From assembly GCF_000282975.1 (NCBI RefSeq), contig NZ_ALJC01000143.1, forward strand, positions 1 through 61,384: DNA of 61,384 nt. Direction: 5' to 3'. This DNA is from Pseudomonas psychrophila HA-4 (GTDB lineage: Bacteria > Pseudomonadota > Gammaproteobacteria > Pseudomonadales > Pseudomonadaceae). The notes under the pieces were generated by a model that saw only the letters and a program-made list of their open reading frames with translations, had not been told where the DNA came from and did not search any database. Positions 43,091 to 51,081 of this stretch are shown piece after piece. Made by a program: the position numbers and the translations under genes. Position 1 is the stretch's first letter; each line of letters begins with the position of its first letter.

Positions 43091-43710
43091 GCGTTATCGC
43101 TGGTATTGAGGGATCGGCTGAGACGCTCGAAGCGTGCCTCTAGGCGGTCCAGGTCGAGTTTGAGTTGGTCGAGTTCATCGAAACGCGCTTGCGCTTCATG
43201 TTCTCCAACCAAAGTGCGGGCTTCTTCGCTCAGGTACTCTGCCAGATTCTGATTGAGGCTGGCGAATCCGTGCTGATACCAGTTAGCGCGACTGCGCAGG
43301 TGGCCGCCGATCAGCGCCGTGGCCACCGGGCCTATCCAGTGCGAGAGCTCGTACTCCCAGTCCAACTCCAGGTCTTGCAGCACGGCAGCCAACTCCATCA
43401 GCGCTGCGCTGTCGCCTTCAAGCTCTACTTCAGGGCTATGCAAAATGGCGCTTTTGTCTTTGCTCAACGCCAGTCGCAGCAAGCTCGATGCAGGCGCACG
43501 CAAGGTGCAGTCAGCCTCGGCGGCCCATTGCGAGGCCAGCAGCAGGCCTTCATCGCTGGGCAAGATAAATAGCTGCAATGAGGGGCTTGTGCCTTGAACG
43601 GCAATCACCTTGCCAGTTAAAGGGCGCAAGCGCGCCATGGCGGTGCCGTCCAGGCGTAAAACCCGGTTGACGCCGCTTTCGACACTGGCGAGAAGGCCGC
43701 GCAGCAACAT
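43087..43710 (-). CDS. ubiJ: ubiquinone biosynthesis accessory factor UbiJ
   Basis: 207 aa with an N-terminal SCP2 lipid-binding domain and a C-terminal coiled coil (FDELDQLKLDLDRLEARFERL). In E. coli UbiJ organises the soluble Ubi complex and binds polyprenylated intermediates. The gene order ubiE-ubiJ-ubiB is conserved. It overlaps both neighbours by one to four bases. Confidence 0.94.
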   Translation of the reverse strand: MLLRGLLASVESGVNRVLRLDGTAMARLRPLTGKVIAVQGTSPSLQLFILPSDEGLLLASQWAAEADCTLRAPASSLLRLALSKDKSAILHSPEVELEGDSAALMELAAVLQDLELDWEYELSHWIGPVATALIGGHLRSRANWYQHGFASLNQNLAEYLSEEARTLVGEHEAQARFDELDQLKLDLDRLEARFERLSRSLNTSDNA

Positions 43711-44480
43711 CAGGGTTTGATGCCGCGGTGCAGGGCGACGATGCCTGAGGTCATGTTGTGGTAGGTCACGCGGTCAAAACCGGCCTCGACCATCATCGAC
43801 TTCAGCGTCTCTTGGTTGGGGTGCATGCGGATCGACTCAGCCAGGTAGCGATAGCTTTCCGGGTCGTTGAGGATCAGCTTGCCGACCATGGGCATAAAGG
43901 CGAACGAATAGGCGTCGTACACCTTGGACATCAGTGGGTTGGTAGGTTTTGAAAACTCCAAGACCAGCAAGCGGCCACCCGGCTTGAGCACACGCAGCAT
44001 GGAGCGCAGCGCGTCTTCTTTATGGGTCACGTTACGCAGGCCAAAGGCAATGGTGACGCAATCGAAATGGTTGTCCGGGAACGGCAGCTTTTCGGCGTCG
44101 GCCTGAACGAACTCAATATTGCCTGCCACCCCTTTGTCCAGCAGGCGATCACGGCCGACTTTGAGCATCGATGCGTTGATGTCCGCTAGCACCACGTGAC
44201 CGGTTGGGCCGACCAGATGCGAGAACTTGCGCGCTAGGTCGCCAGTACCGCCAGCAATGTCTAGCACCTTGTTGCCAGGGCGTACGCCAGATAACTCGAT
44301 AGTGAAACGCTTCCACAGACGGTGCATGCCGCCCGACAGAACGTCGTTCATCAGGTCATATTTGCCGGCTACGGAGTGGAAAACCTCGGCGACTTTTTCC
44401 GCTTTTTGGCTTTCCGGCACGTTCTTGAAGCCGAAGTGGGTGGTGGGTTCGGCATCGCTGCCTTTGCGCTGATCAGTCAT
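43710..44480 (-). CDS. ubiE: ubiquinone/menaquinone C-methyltransferase UbiE
   Basis: 256-aa SAM-dependent C-methyltransferase of ubiquinone synthesis. FGFKNVPESQKAEKV near the start, the SAM motif I VLDIAGGTGDLARKF, then CVTIAFGLRNVTHKEDAL and GGRLLVLEFSKP are family signatures. First gene of the minus-strand run that reaches rsmE. Confidence 0.97.
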   Translation of the reverse strand: MTDQRKGSDAEPTTHFGFKNVPESQKAEKVAEVFHSVAGKYDLMNDVLSGGMHRLWKRFTIELSGVRPGNKVLDIAGGTGDLARKFSHLVGPTGHVVLADINASMLKVGRDRLLDKGVAGNIEFVQADAEKLPFPDNHFDCVTIAFGLRNVTHKEDALRSMLRVLKPGGRLLVLEFSKPTNPLMSKVYDAYSFAFMPMVGKLILNDPESYRYLAESIRMHPNQETLKSMMVEAGFDRVTYHNMTSGIVALHRGIKP

Positions 44481-44612
44481 ATCGCTGTCACCAGAAGAGA
44501 ATGCTGGACATTCTAATCCCGGTGGCCGGCTTTGTCTTGGCCGGGGGCTGTTGAGGTTTGAATGTGGCCTTCACCCCGTATAGTGACGGCCTAATTTACT
44601 CGGAGTGAACCA

Positions 44613-44888
44613 ATGGCTCGTATTAGCGTTGAACGGACCCATAGCCTGGGCCTTGAGGCAGCACGTGAAAAAGCTCAACCGCTGGTTGATAAGCTGGCCG
44701 GGCAGTATGGCCTGACCCCTAACTGGGCTGGCGACACGGTAAAACTGAAGCGTTCGGGGGTGAACGGCACCCTAGAAATTGGGGAGAAAACCATCAAGGT
44801 TGACGTTGAGCTGGGCCTGTTGATGTCACCGATGAGCGGCATGATTCAATCCGAAATTGAGCGCTCGTTGGACAAAGCCCTGGCGTGA
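44613..44888 (+). CDS. polyhydroxyalkanoic acid system family protein
   Basis: 91-aa protein of the PHA granule-region family (N-terminal ISVERTHSLGLEAAREKAQ; MSPMSGMIQSEIE near the end). In P. aeruginosa and P. putida a homologue lies between ubiE and the phasin genes; its function is not known. Clear SD (CGGAG) ahead of the ATG. Here the adjacent phaI gene expected from memory is absent. Confidence 0.88.
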   Translation: MARISVERTHSLGLEAAREKAQPLVDKLAGQYGLTPNWAGDTVKLKRSGVNGTLEIGEKTIKVDVELGLLMSPMSGMIQSEIERSLDKALA

Positions 44889-44912
44889 AAGGGTGAATTA
44901 ACGATGCGATAA

Positions 44913-44942
44913 ATGGCGATGACAGGTGCTCTGCATCGCCAT
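44913..44942 (+). terminator. hairpin after the PHA-system protein gene
   Basis: ATGGCGATG (44913-44921) and CATCGCCAT (44934-44942), 9 perfect pairs with a 12-base loop. No T tract. Confidence 0.45.
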
Positions 44943-45086
44943 AAGGCTGTAGTGGCTGGATGTGTGATGCGGCCTTGAAACAAGGCGGTTTAGCGTCTAA
45001 ACCTGATAGAGGTGAGCACGTTGTTCATCTTGATGATTCGACGCTTTAGCTCACAGGCGTCGCAACCGAACATTGAGGGGAACATG

Positions 45087-45851
45087 ATGGCGGCTAAAAA
45101 ACCGACAGTTAAAGAAAACAAAGCAGAAAGCAACACATGGGTAGGCAAGGTTGAAGAGTACTCGCGCAAAATCTGGCTAGCCGGTTTGGGCGTGTATTCG
45201 AAGATCGATACAGACGGCAGCAAGCTGTTTGATACCTTGGTCAAAGATGGCGAGAAAGCCGAAAAGCTGGCCAAGAGTGCAGGCAGTAAATTAGTTGAAG
45301 AGGCAAAGGCATCGACTTCTTCTGCGCGCTCACGTGTTGAGGATGTTAAAGACTTGGCGTTGGAAAAATGGAGCGAGTTCGAAGAGGCTTTCGACAAACG
45401 CCTGACTAGCGCTATATCCCGTCTGGGAGTTCCGAGCCGTGAAGAGGTGAAAACGCTGCACGCTCAAGTAGAAACGTTGACCAAACACATTGAAAAGTTG
45501 ACCGCTGCTGCTGCAAAAGTAACCGCGACTAAAGCCGCCGCACCCGCGAGCAAGCGCGCGCCAGCCAAAGCGACGACCGCCAAGCCCGCCGTTAAGCCTG
45601 CTGCGGCCAAACCTGCTGCTGCCAAGCCCGCGGCCGCTAAACCAGCCGCCAAGCCAGCACCTGCTAAACCGACAGTCAACGCTGCGGCCAAGCCTGCGGC
45701 AAAACCAGCCGCTAAACCTGTCACTAAAGCCCCTGCCAAGGCAGCCGCAAAACCGGCAGCCAAGACAGCGGCCAAACCCGCCGCTAAAAAACCGGCAGCG
45801 GTCCAAAAACCAGCCGAAGTGAAGGCCCCGGAGCCAACCACCCCATCCTGA
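45087..45851 (+). CDS. phaF: phasin PhaF, histone-like granule protein
   Basis: 254 aa from the ATG at 45087 (SD GAGGGG; a tandem ATG at 45084 is too close to it). The N-terminal phasin part (VEEYSRKIWLAGLGVYSKI, DTLVKDGEKAEKLAK) binds PHA granules through an amphipathic helix, and a leucine-zipper-like coil follows. The C-terminal hundred residues are Lys/Ala/Pro repeats (KPAAAKPAAAKPAAK type) that bind DNA like histone H1 and help share granules between daughter cells. Unusually, neither the PHA synthases nor phaZ, phaD and phaI accompany it in this window. Confidence 0.93.
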   Translation: MAAKKPTVKENKAESNTWVGKVEEYSRKIWLAGLGVYSKIDTDGSKLFDTLVKDGEKAEKLAKSAGSKLVEEAKASTSSARSRVEDVKDLALEKWSEFEEAFDKRLTSAISRLGVPSREEVKTLHAQVETLTKHIEKLTAAAAKVTATKAAAPASKRAPAKATTAKPAVKPAAAKPAAAKPAAAKPAAKPAPAKPTVNAAAKPAAKPAAKPVTKAPAKAAAKPAAKTAAKPAAKKPAAVQKPAEVKAPEPTTPS

Positions 45852-45867
45852 GTTGCACATCCCCAAA

Positions 45868-45949
45868 CTGTAGGAGCTGCCGAAGGCAGCGATCTTTTGA
45901 TCTTTAAAATCAAAAGATCGCAGCCTTCGTACCTCGGCAGCTCCTACAG
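45868..45949. repeat. REP-like inverted repeat between phaF and DUF971 gene
   Basis: CTGTAGGAGCTGCCGAAGG at the left pairs imperfectly with CGGCAGCTCCTACAG at the right; the centre is a perfect GATCTTTTGAT / ATCAAAAGATC stem. It lies exactly where the phaD-phaC2-phaZ-phaC1 genes would be expected and probably doubles as a terminator for the convergent genes. Confidence 0.8.
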
Positions 45950-46315
45950 CATCAGCTTTACAACTGACTCCGAAGGGTCGCGCGACTTGCCGGCCGCTTT
46001 GAGTTCGGCCAGATAGTCCTGCCACAACTCATCTTTGCGTACCCCCAGTTGGTACAGGTAGTCCCAGGTAAATAGGCCGCTGTCATGGCCGTCATCGAAG
46101 GTCAGTTTTACTGCGTATTGGCCTGCAGGCTCTATTTTGCTCAAGCCAACGTTAATCTTGCCGAATTGAAGAATCGGCTTGCCATGCCCCTGTACTTCCG
46201 CAGACGGGGAGTGCACGCGCAAAAGCTCAGCTGGCAGGTGGTATTCCTCGCCCGAGGCGTATTTAAGGGTCAGGATTTTTGAGGCTTTGTGCAGGTTGAT
46301 GGCGCTGGGGATCAT
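45944..46315 (-). CDS. DUF971 / gamma-butyrobetaine hydroxylase-like domain protein
   Basis: 123 aa from the ATG of MIPSAINLHKASKILTLKY (SD AAAGG 8 bases upstream). The compact domain with EVQGHG, INVGLSKIEPAGQYAVKLTFDD and LFTWDYLYQLG matches the DUF971 family, an N-terminal-like domain of gamma-butyrobetaine hydroxylase often found alone next to hslVU. A role in iron-sulfur handling has been suggested for relatives; no function can be assigned from this sequence. Confidence 0.88.
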   Translation of the reverse strand: MIPSAINLHKASKILTLKYASGEEYHLPAELLRVHSPSAEVQGHGKPILQFGKINVGLSKIEPAGQYAVKLTFDDGHDSGLFTWDYLYQLGVRKDELWQDYLAELKAAGKSRDPSESVVKLML

Positions 46316-46348
46316 GGTCATAACCTTTTGGTCTTCACACAAACACAA

Positions 46349-46379
46349 TAGCCGCTGCCGCAGGCTGCGACAGCGGCTA
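46349..46379. repeat. single REP unit upstream of DUF971 gene
   Basis: TAGCCGCTG (46349-46357) and CAGCGGCTA (46371-46379) with CCGCAGGCTGCGA in the loop. It lies between hslU and the DUF971 gene. Confidence 0.7.
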
Positions 46380-46391
46380 CAGGTGCCCGGC

Positions 46392-47726
46392 TTACAAGAT
46401 GTAGCGCGAGAGGTCTTCGTTCTCGGCCAGTTCGCCCAAGTGGCTATTCACGTAGTCGGCATCAATTCGAATAGGCTCTTCGTTCTGTGCGCTGGCGATG
46501 TCGCCGGCACTGAAAGATACCTCTTCAAGCAGACGCTCTAGCAGTGTGTGCAGGCGACGAGCACCGATGTTTTCGGTTTTCTCGTTAACCTGCCAAGCAA
46601 TTTGCGCCAAACGTTTGATGCCTTCAGGCATGAACTCGATGTTCAGGCCTTCGGTTTTAAGCAGTTCGCGGTATTGCTCGGTCAACGAAGCGTGCGGCTC
46701 ACTGAGGATGCGCTCGAAGTCTTCCGGGGTCAGCGCCTTGAGTTCGACACGGATCGGCAGACGGCCTTGCAGCTCAGGTACCAGGTCGCTTGGCTTGCTT
46801 AGGTGGAACGCACCAGATGCGATAAACAGGATGTGGTCAGTCTTGACCATGCCCAGCTTGGTGTTGACCGTGCAACCTTCGATCAACGGCAGCAGGTCAC
46901 GTTGTACGCCCTCGCGGGAAACATCAGCGCCGCCCACGTTGCCGCGCTTGGCAACCTTGTCGATTTCGTCGATGAACACGATGCCGTGCTGCTCGACGGC
47001 CTCAAGCGCCTTGGCCTTGAGCTCTTCGTCGTTGACCAAGCGGCTGGCTTCTTCGTCACGTACCATTTTCAGGGCTTCTTTGACTTTCAGCTTGCGGCTC
47101 TTGCGCTTGCCTTTGCCCATGTTGGCAAACAGGCTTTGCAGCTGGTTGGTCATTTCTTCCATGCCAGGCGGCGCGGAAATATCGACGCCAGCAATGTCGG
47201 CTACTTCGATTTCGATTTCTTTGTCGTCCAACTGGCCTTCACGCAGGCGCTTGCGGAACAGTTGGCGGGTGTTGGAGTCCTGCGGTGCGGCGGCTTCTTC
47301 GCCAAACGTGCGGGCAGGCGGCAACAGCGCGTCGAGGATGCGCTCTTCAGCAGCGTCTTCGGCACGGTGACGGACTTTGACGATTTCTTGCTCACGCAGC
47401 AGTTTGATCGCAGCATCAGCCAGGTCGCGGATGATCGACTCAACATCGCGGCCGACATAGCCCACTTCGGTGAACTTGGTCGCTTCCACCTTGATGAACG
47501 GCGCGTTAGCCAGCTTGGCCAGTCGGCGAGCGATTTCGGTTTTACCGACACCGGTAGGGCCGATCATCAGAATGTTTTTGGGGGTTACTTCAACGCGCAG
47601 CTCTTCTGGTAGCTGCATCCGGCGCCAGCGGTTACGCAAAGCGATAGCGACGGCGCGTTTGGCGTCGTCTTGGCCGATGATGTGGCGATTCAGTTCGTGG
47701 ACGATTTCGCGGGGAGTCATGGACAT
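46392..47726 (-). CDS. hslU: ATP-dependent protease ATPase subunit HslU
   Basis: 444 aa from the ATG of MSMTPREIVHELNRHIIGQ. AAA+ unfoldase of the HslUV protease. Walker A GPTGVGKTE, pore loop GYVGRDVES, the extended I domain, Walker B IVFIDEIDKV, and the C-terminal docking tail LSRYIL that inserts into HslV are intact. Lies directly after hslV on the same strand, the normal operon. Confidence 0.97.
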   Translation of the reverse strand: MSMTPREIVHELNRHIIGQDDAKRAVAIALRNRWRRMQLPEELRVEVTPKNILMIGPTGVGKTEIARRLAKLANAPFIKVEATKFTEVGYVGRDVESIIRDLADAAIKLLREQEIVKVRHRAEDAAEERILDALLPPARTFGEEAAAPQDSNTRQLFRKRLREGQLDDKEIEIEVADIAGVDISAPPGMEEMTNQLQSLFANMGKGKRKSRKLKVKEALKMVRDEEASRLVNDEELKAKALEAVEQHGIVFIDEIDKVAKRGNVGGADVSREGVQRDLLPLIEGCTVNTKLGMVKTDHILFIASGAFHLSKPSDLVPELQGRLPIRVELKALTPEDFERILSEPHASLTEQYRELLKTEGLNIEFMPEGIKRLAQIAWQVNEKTENIGARRLHTLLERLLEEVSFSAGDIASAQNEEPIRIDADYVNSHLGELAENEDLSRYIL

Positions 47727-47794
47727 AGTAATTGGCGTTCCTCTAGCTGATTTAAGGTACACACAGGGGCCAGAGAACTGGCCCAGCAGGTGGC

Positions 47795-48325
47795 TTATTC
47801 AGCGAGGTCCTGCTCCTCAATAGTGATGTTGTGGTTGGTGAACACGCAGATGTCGCCAGCAATGCCGAGTGCGGTCTCAGCGATTTCGCGGGCCGACAGT
47901 TCGGTTTTCATCAGCAGGGCGCGGGCTGCCGCTTGGGCGAATGCACCGCCCGAACCCATTGCGATCAAGCCGTCTTCTGGCTCAACCACGTCACCGTTAC
48001 CGGTGATGATCAGGGAGGCGTCTTTGTTGGCAACTGCCAGCATGGCTTCCAGACGGCTCAGCGAGCGGTCGGTACGCCATTCTTTGGCCAACTCGACAGC
48101 AGCGCGAACCAGATGGCCTTGGTGTTTTTCCAGTTGGCCTTCAAAGCGTTCGAACAAGGTAAATGCATCAGCAGTAGCACCGGCAAAACCGGCTATCACC
48201 TGGCCGTGGTACAGGCGACGGACTTTTTTCGCGTTGCCTTTCATCACGGTATTGCCAAGTGAAACCTGGCCGTCGCCAGCCATAACGACTTTGCCGTGGC
48301 GGCGAACTGAAACGATGGTGGTCAA
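47795..48325 (-). CDS. hslV: ATP-dependent protease peptidase subunit HslV
   Basis: 176 aa from TTG at 48325; after processing the catalytic Thr2 (TTIVSVRRHGKVV) is the N-terminal nucleophile of this proteasome-beta-like peptidase. An in-frame upstream ATG would put 24 residues before the catalytic Thr and is therefore wrong. GDGQVSLGNTVMKGNA and GSGGAFAQAAARALL are family blocks. Cotranscribed with hslU; typically heat-shock induced. Confidence 0.96.
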   Translation of the reverse strand: MTTIVSVRRHGKVVMAGDGQVSLGNTVMKGNAKKVRRLYHGQVIAGFAGATADAFTLFERFEGQLEKHQGHLVRAAVELAKEWRTDRSLSRLEAMLAVANKDASLIITGNGDVVEPEDGLIAMGSGGAFAQAAARALLMKTELSAREIAETALGIAGDICVFTNHNITIEEQDLAE

Positions 48326-48451
48326 GGGAGAGTCTCCACGCAGCGGGGCGAAAATGCCTGATGGAGATACATATGGGGGTTGTAGGTTTTTTTTCAACCG
48401 GGGGGAGGGAATGCAGATGAATGGAATTGAGATTTAGAGGGGCGCGAACCT

Positions 48452-48477
48452 CCCACAGGGGGTATTTCCCCTGTGGG
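48452..48477. terminator. hairpin between the SPOR gene and hslV
   Basis: CCCACAGGGG-GTATTT-CCCCTGTGGG, 10 perfect pairs. It follows the SPOR gene on the minus strand, and no T run is seen, so it may be a processing or attenuation structure. Confidence 0.55.
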
Positions 48478-48488
48478 ATCAGGTGGGA

Positions 48489-49181
48489 TCAGCGGCGCTG
48501 TTGCAGTAGCAGGTTGTTGAAGCCGCCACTGGCCAGTTGTTTCTGAGCCACGGTCAATTGTTCGCGATTGCTGAACGGGCCTACCAGTACTCGGTACCAG
48601 GTTTCGTCTTTCACCGTCCCCGACTCAACCGAAGCGGTCTGGCCGAGCAGTAGGATCTGCGCCCGCACTTTGTCAGCATCTGCCTGTTTGCGGAACGAAC
48701 CCGCCTGCAAGAAGAACTTGGTCACGGGTGCCGCTTTGGCCACCGGTGGCGCAGGCGGTGGCGTCAGTCCGTTCAGGGCAGCTTGAGCACGCACCGTGTC
48801 GATTTTCGCCGCTTCGGCTGGTGTTACCGGTGCCAGCGGCGCAGTTTGCGGCGTCGGCAAGGTTTTTTCCGGTACAGCTTCTGGCGGTACGATCACTTCC
48901 GACTCTGGCAGCAAGGTATAGAAGTCGTACTTGGGCTTTACTGGCTGAGTCGGGCTCGGCGCAGTCTTGTTAGCTTCGGCCACTTGCGATGCTTTCTGTT
49001 GCTCTTGCTTGACCCGTTTAACGTCGTCGCCCTTACCGGGTTCGAGCTTCATCAAAAACACGATGAATGCACCCACTGTGAGGCCGATGGCCATCCACAG
49101 CCAGCCCGGAATCGGCTTCTTGGCGGGCGCCTGATAACGACTGGCGCCTCGCTTGGGGACAGGTTTCTTCTTGGCGGCCAA
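48489..49181 (-). CDS. SPOR domain protein (FtsN-like)
   Basis: 230 aa. A short basic N-terminus, one TM (about 25-45, IPGWLWMAIGLTVGAFIVFL), a Pro/Gln-rich periplasmic linker and a C-terminal SPOR domain (about 153-229, KFFLQAGSFRKQADADKVRAQ ... WYRVLVGPFSNREQ, shown in part) that binds denuded septal peptidoglycan. Gene order after argS matches the FtsN-like gene of Pseudomonas. It starts 1-2 bases after the argS stop, so it is in the argS operon. Confidence 0.9.
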   Translation of the reverse strand: MAAKKKPVPKRGASRYQAPAKKPIPGWLWMAIGLTVGAFIVFLMKLEPGKGDDVKRVKQEQQKASQVAEANKTAPSPTQPVKPKYDFYTLLPESEVIVPPEAVPEKTLPTPQTAPLAPVTPAEAAKIDTVRAQAALNGLTPPPAPPVAKAAPVTKFFLQAGSFRKQADADKVRAQILLLGQTASVESGTVKDETWYRVLVGPFSNREQLTVAQKQLASGGFNNLLLQQRR

Positions 49182-49182
49182 C

Positions 49183-50919
49183 TTACATGCGCTCCAGAGT
49201 TTCCAGGCCTAGCAGTTCCAGGCCTTGCTTGAGGGTACGGCCCGCCAAGGCTGCCAGGCGCAGACGGCTTTGTTTTTGTGCTTCGTCTTCAGCGTTCAGG
49301 ATCGGGCAGTTCTCATAGAAGCTGGAGAACAGACCTGCCACTTCGTACAAGTAGGTGCACAGCGTGTGCGGCGTGCCCTTTTCGGCAACGTTGTTCAACA
49401 CTTCACCGAACTGCGCCAATTTGGCGGCCAGCTCTTGCTCTTGCGGTGCAGCCAGTACGATGTGGCCTTCTACTTGCTCGAAGGTTTTACCCAGCTTGCG
49501 GAACACGCCCGCGACGCGGGTGTAGGCATACAGCAGGTAAGGCGCAGTATTGCCTTCAAAGTTCAACATCAGGTCGAAGTTAAAGCTGTAATCGCTGGCG
49601 CGGTGCTTGGACAAGTCGGCGTATTTAACCGCGCCGATCCCGACCACCTTGGCGATGGCGCGCAGCTCATCTTCCGGCAACTCAGGGTTCTTCTCTTTCA
49701 CCAGTGCGTAGGCGCGTTCTTTGGCTTCGTTGAGCAGGTCGATCAGTTTGACTGTGCCGCCATCACGGGTCTTGAACGGACGGCCGTCAGCGCCGTTCAT
49801 GGTGCCGAAGCCCATGTGTTCCATTTCCATCGGATGGGTCACAAAACCGGCCTTGCGCGCCACGGCAAACACTTGCTGGAAGTGCAGGGCCTGACGCTGG
49901 TCGACGAAGTACAGCGCGCGGTCGGCTTTCAGTACACCGCTGCGATAGCGGATGGCCGCCAGGTCAGTGGTGGCGTACAGGTAGCCGCCGTCTGCCTTGA
50001 CGATAATCACCGGCAGTGGCTCGCCTTCGGCATTTTTGAACTCATCGAGGAACACGCACTGGGCGCCGTTGCTCTCGACGAGCATGCCTTTGGCCTTGAG
50101 GTCGTTGACCACGTTGATCAGGTCGTCGTTGTAGGCGCTTTCGCCCATCACGTCGGCCATGGTCAATTTAACGTTCAGCAGTTCGTAGATTTTCTGGCAG
50201 TGCGACAGCGAGATGTCTTTGAATTTGGTCCAGAGTGCCAGGCAGTCCGGATCACCGGCTTGCAGCTTGACCACCAAGCTACGGGCGCGGTCAGCAAACT
50301 CGGGCGATTCGTCGAAACGCTGTTTGGCGGCGCGGTAGAAGTTCTCGAGGTCGGACAGCTCTTCGCTGGTGATCGGGTTTTCTTCCAGATACGCCATCAG
50401 CATGCCGAACTGGGTGCCCCAGTCGCCCACGTGGTTCTGACGGATCACCTCGTCGCCCAGAAACTCCAGCACTCGCGCCACGCCGTCGCCAATGATGGTC
50501 GAGCGCAGGTGGCCCACGTGCATCTCTTTGGCCAGGTTAGGTGCTGACATGTCGACCACTGTGCGTTTGGCCGGGCCGGTCTTGTGTACACCGATTTTCG
50601 GGTCGGCCAGTGCTGCGTCTAGGCGCGAAGCCAGAGCTTGGGTGTTTTGGAAGAAGTTCAGGAAGCCGGGACCGGCGATCTCGGTCTTGCTGATCTGCTC
50701 ATCGGCCGGCAGGGCGGCGATGATTTTTTCAGCCAGATCACGCGGCTTCATACCGGCAGGCTTTGCCAGCATCATGGCGATGTTGCTGGCAAAGTCGCCG
50801 TGAGTTTTGTCACGGGCGTTTTCCACCTGAATCGCTGGCGTCAGGCCTTCAGGCAACACTCCTTCTGTGACGAGTTGAGCGAGGGCGTGTTGAATCAGCT
50901 GGCGAATGGTGTCTTTCAT
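49183..50919 (-). CDS. argS: arginyl-tRNA synthetase
   Basis: 578 aa from the ATG of MKDTIRQLIQHAL. Class I synthetase charging tRNA-Arg. The N-terminal Add-1 domain is followed by the HIGH-equivalent NLAKEMHVGHLRSTIIGD, the catalytic core and a C-terminal DALR anticodon-binding domain ending GLETLERM. The KMSKS motif is degenerate, as usual for ArgRS. In-frame upstream codons lack an SD. Confidence 0.96.
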   Translation of the reverse strand: MKDTIRQLIQHALAQLVTEGVLPEGLTPAIQVENARDKTHGDFASNIAMMLAKPAGMKPRDLAEKIIAALPADEQISKTEIAGPGFLNFFQNTQALASRLDAALADPKIGVHKTGPAKRTVVDMSAPNLAKEMHVGHLRSTIIGDGVARVLEFLGDEVIRQNHVGDWGTQFGMLMAYLEENPITSEELSDLENFYRAAKQRFDESPEFADRARSLVVKLQAGDPDCLALWTKFKDISLSHCQKIYELLNVKLTMADVMGESAYNDDLINVVNDLKAKGMLVESNGAQCVFLDEFKNAEGEPLPVIIVKADGGYLYATTDLAAIRYRSGVLKADRALYFVDQRQALHFQQVFAVARKAGFVTHPMEMEHMGFGTMNGADGRPFKTRDGGTVKLIDLLNEAKERAYALVKEKNPELPEDELRAIAKVVGIGAVKYADLSKHRASDYSFNFDLMLNFEGNTAPYLLYAYTRVAGVFRKLGKTFEQVEGHIVLAAPQEQELAAKLAQFGEVLNNVAEKGTPHTLCTYLYEVAGLFSSFYENCPILNAEDEAQKQSRLRLAALAGRTLKQGLELLGLETLERM

Positions 50920-51010
50920 GGTCTTCTCTTTCGACCGCAAGCGCGGTAGCGCTTCAGTGCGCAGGTGGAAAAACTGGGTATTGTCTGCTAACGGAGCTGC
51001 AAGCTTCAAG

Positions 51011-51079
51011 CTTTTAGCCGTCAGCGTGAAACTTTACTGCCTTTACTTGCGGCTTGAAGCTCACAGCTTGCCGCTGCTC
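51011..51079. repeat. 3'-end repeat downstream of priA, related to 8041-8120
   Basis: Shares CTTTTAGC at the left, TGCCTTTACTTGC in the middle and CAGCTTGCCGCTGCT at the right with the element after rimK, in the same orientation and again at the 3' end of a minus-strand gene. Palindromic parts are less perfect than in the other copy. Confidence 0.55.
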
Positions 51080-51081
51080 CT

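Noticed and set aside
45590..45830. Tandem DNA repeat or CRISPR-like array in phaF
   Set aside because: The repetition is at protein level (KPAAK-type codons in the PhaF tail) with irregular spacing; there are no spacers.
48326..48397. HslV start at the upstream ATG
   Set aside because: HslV needs the catalytic Thr directly after the initiator; only the TTG start gives (M)TTIVSV.
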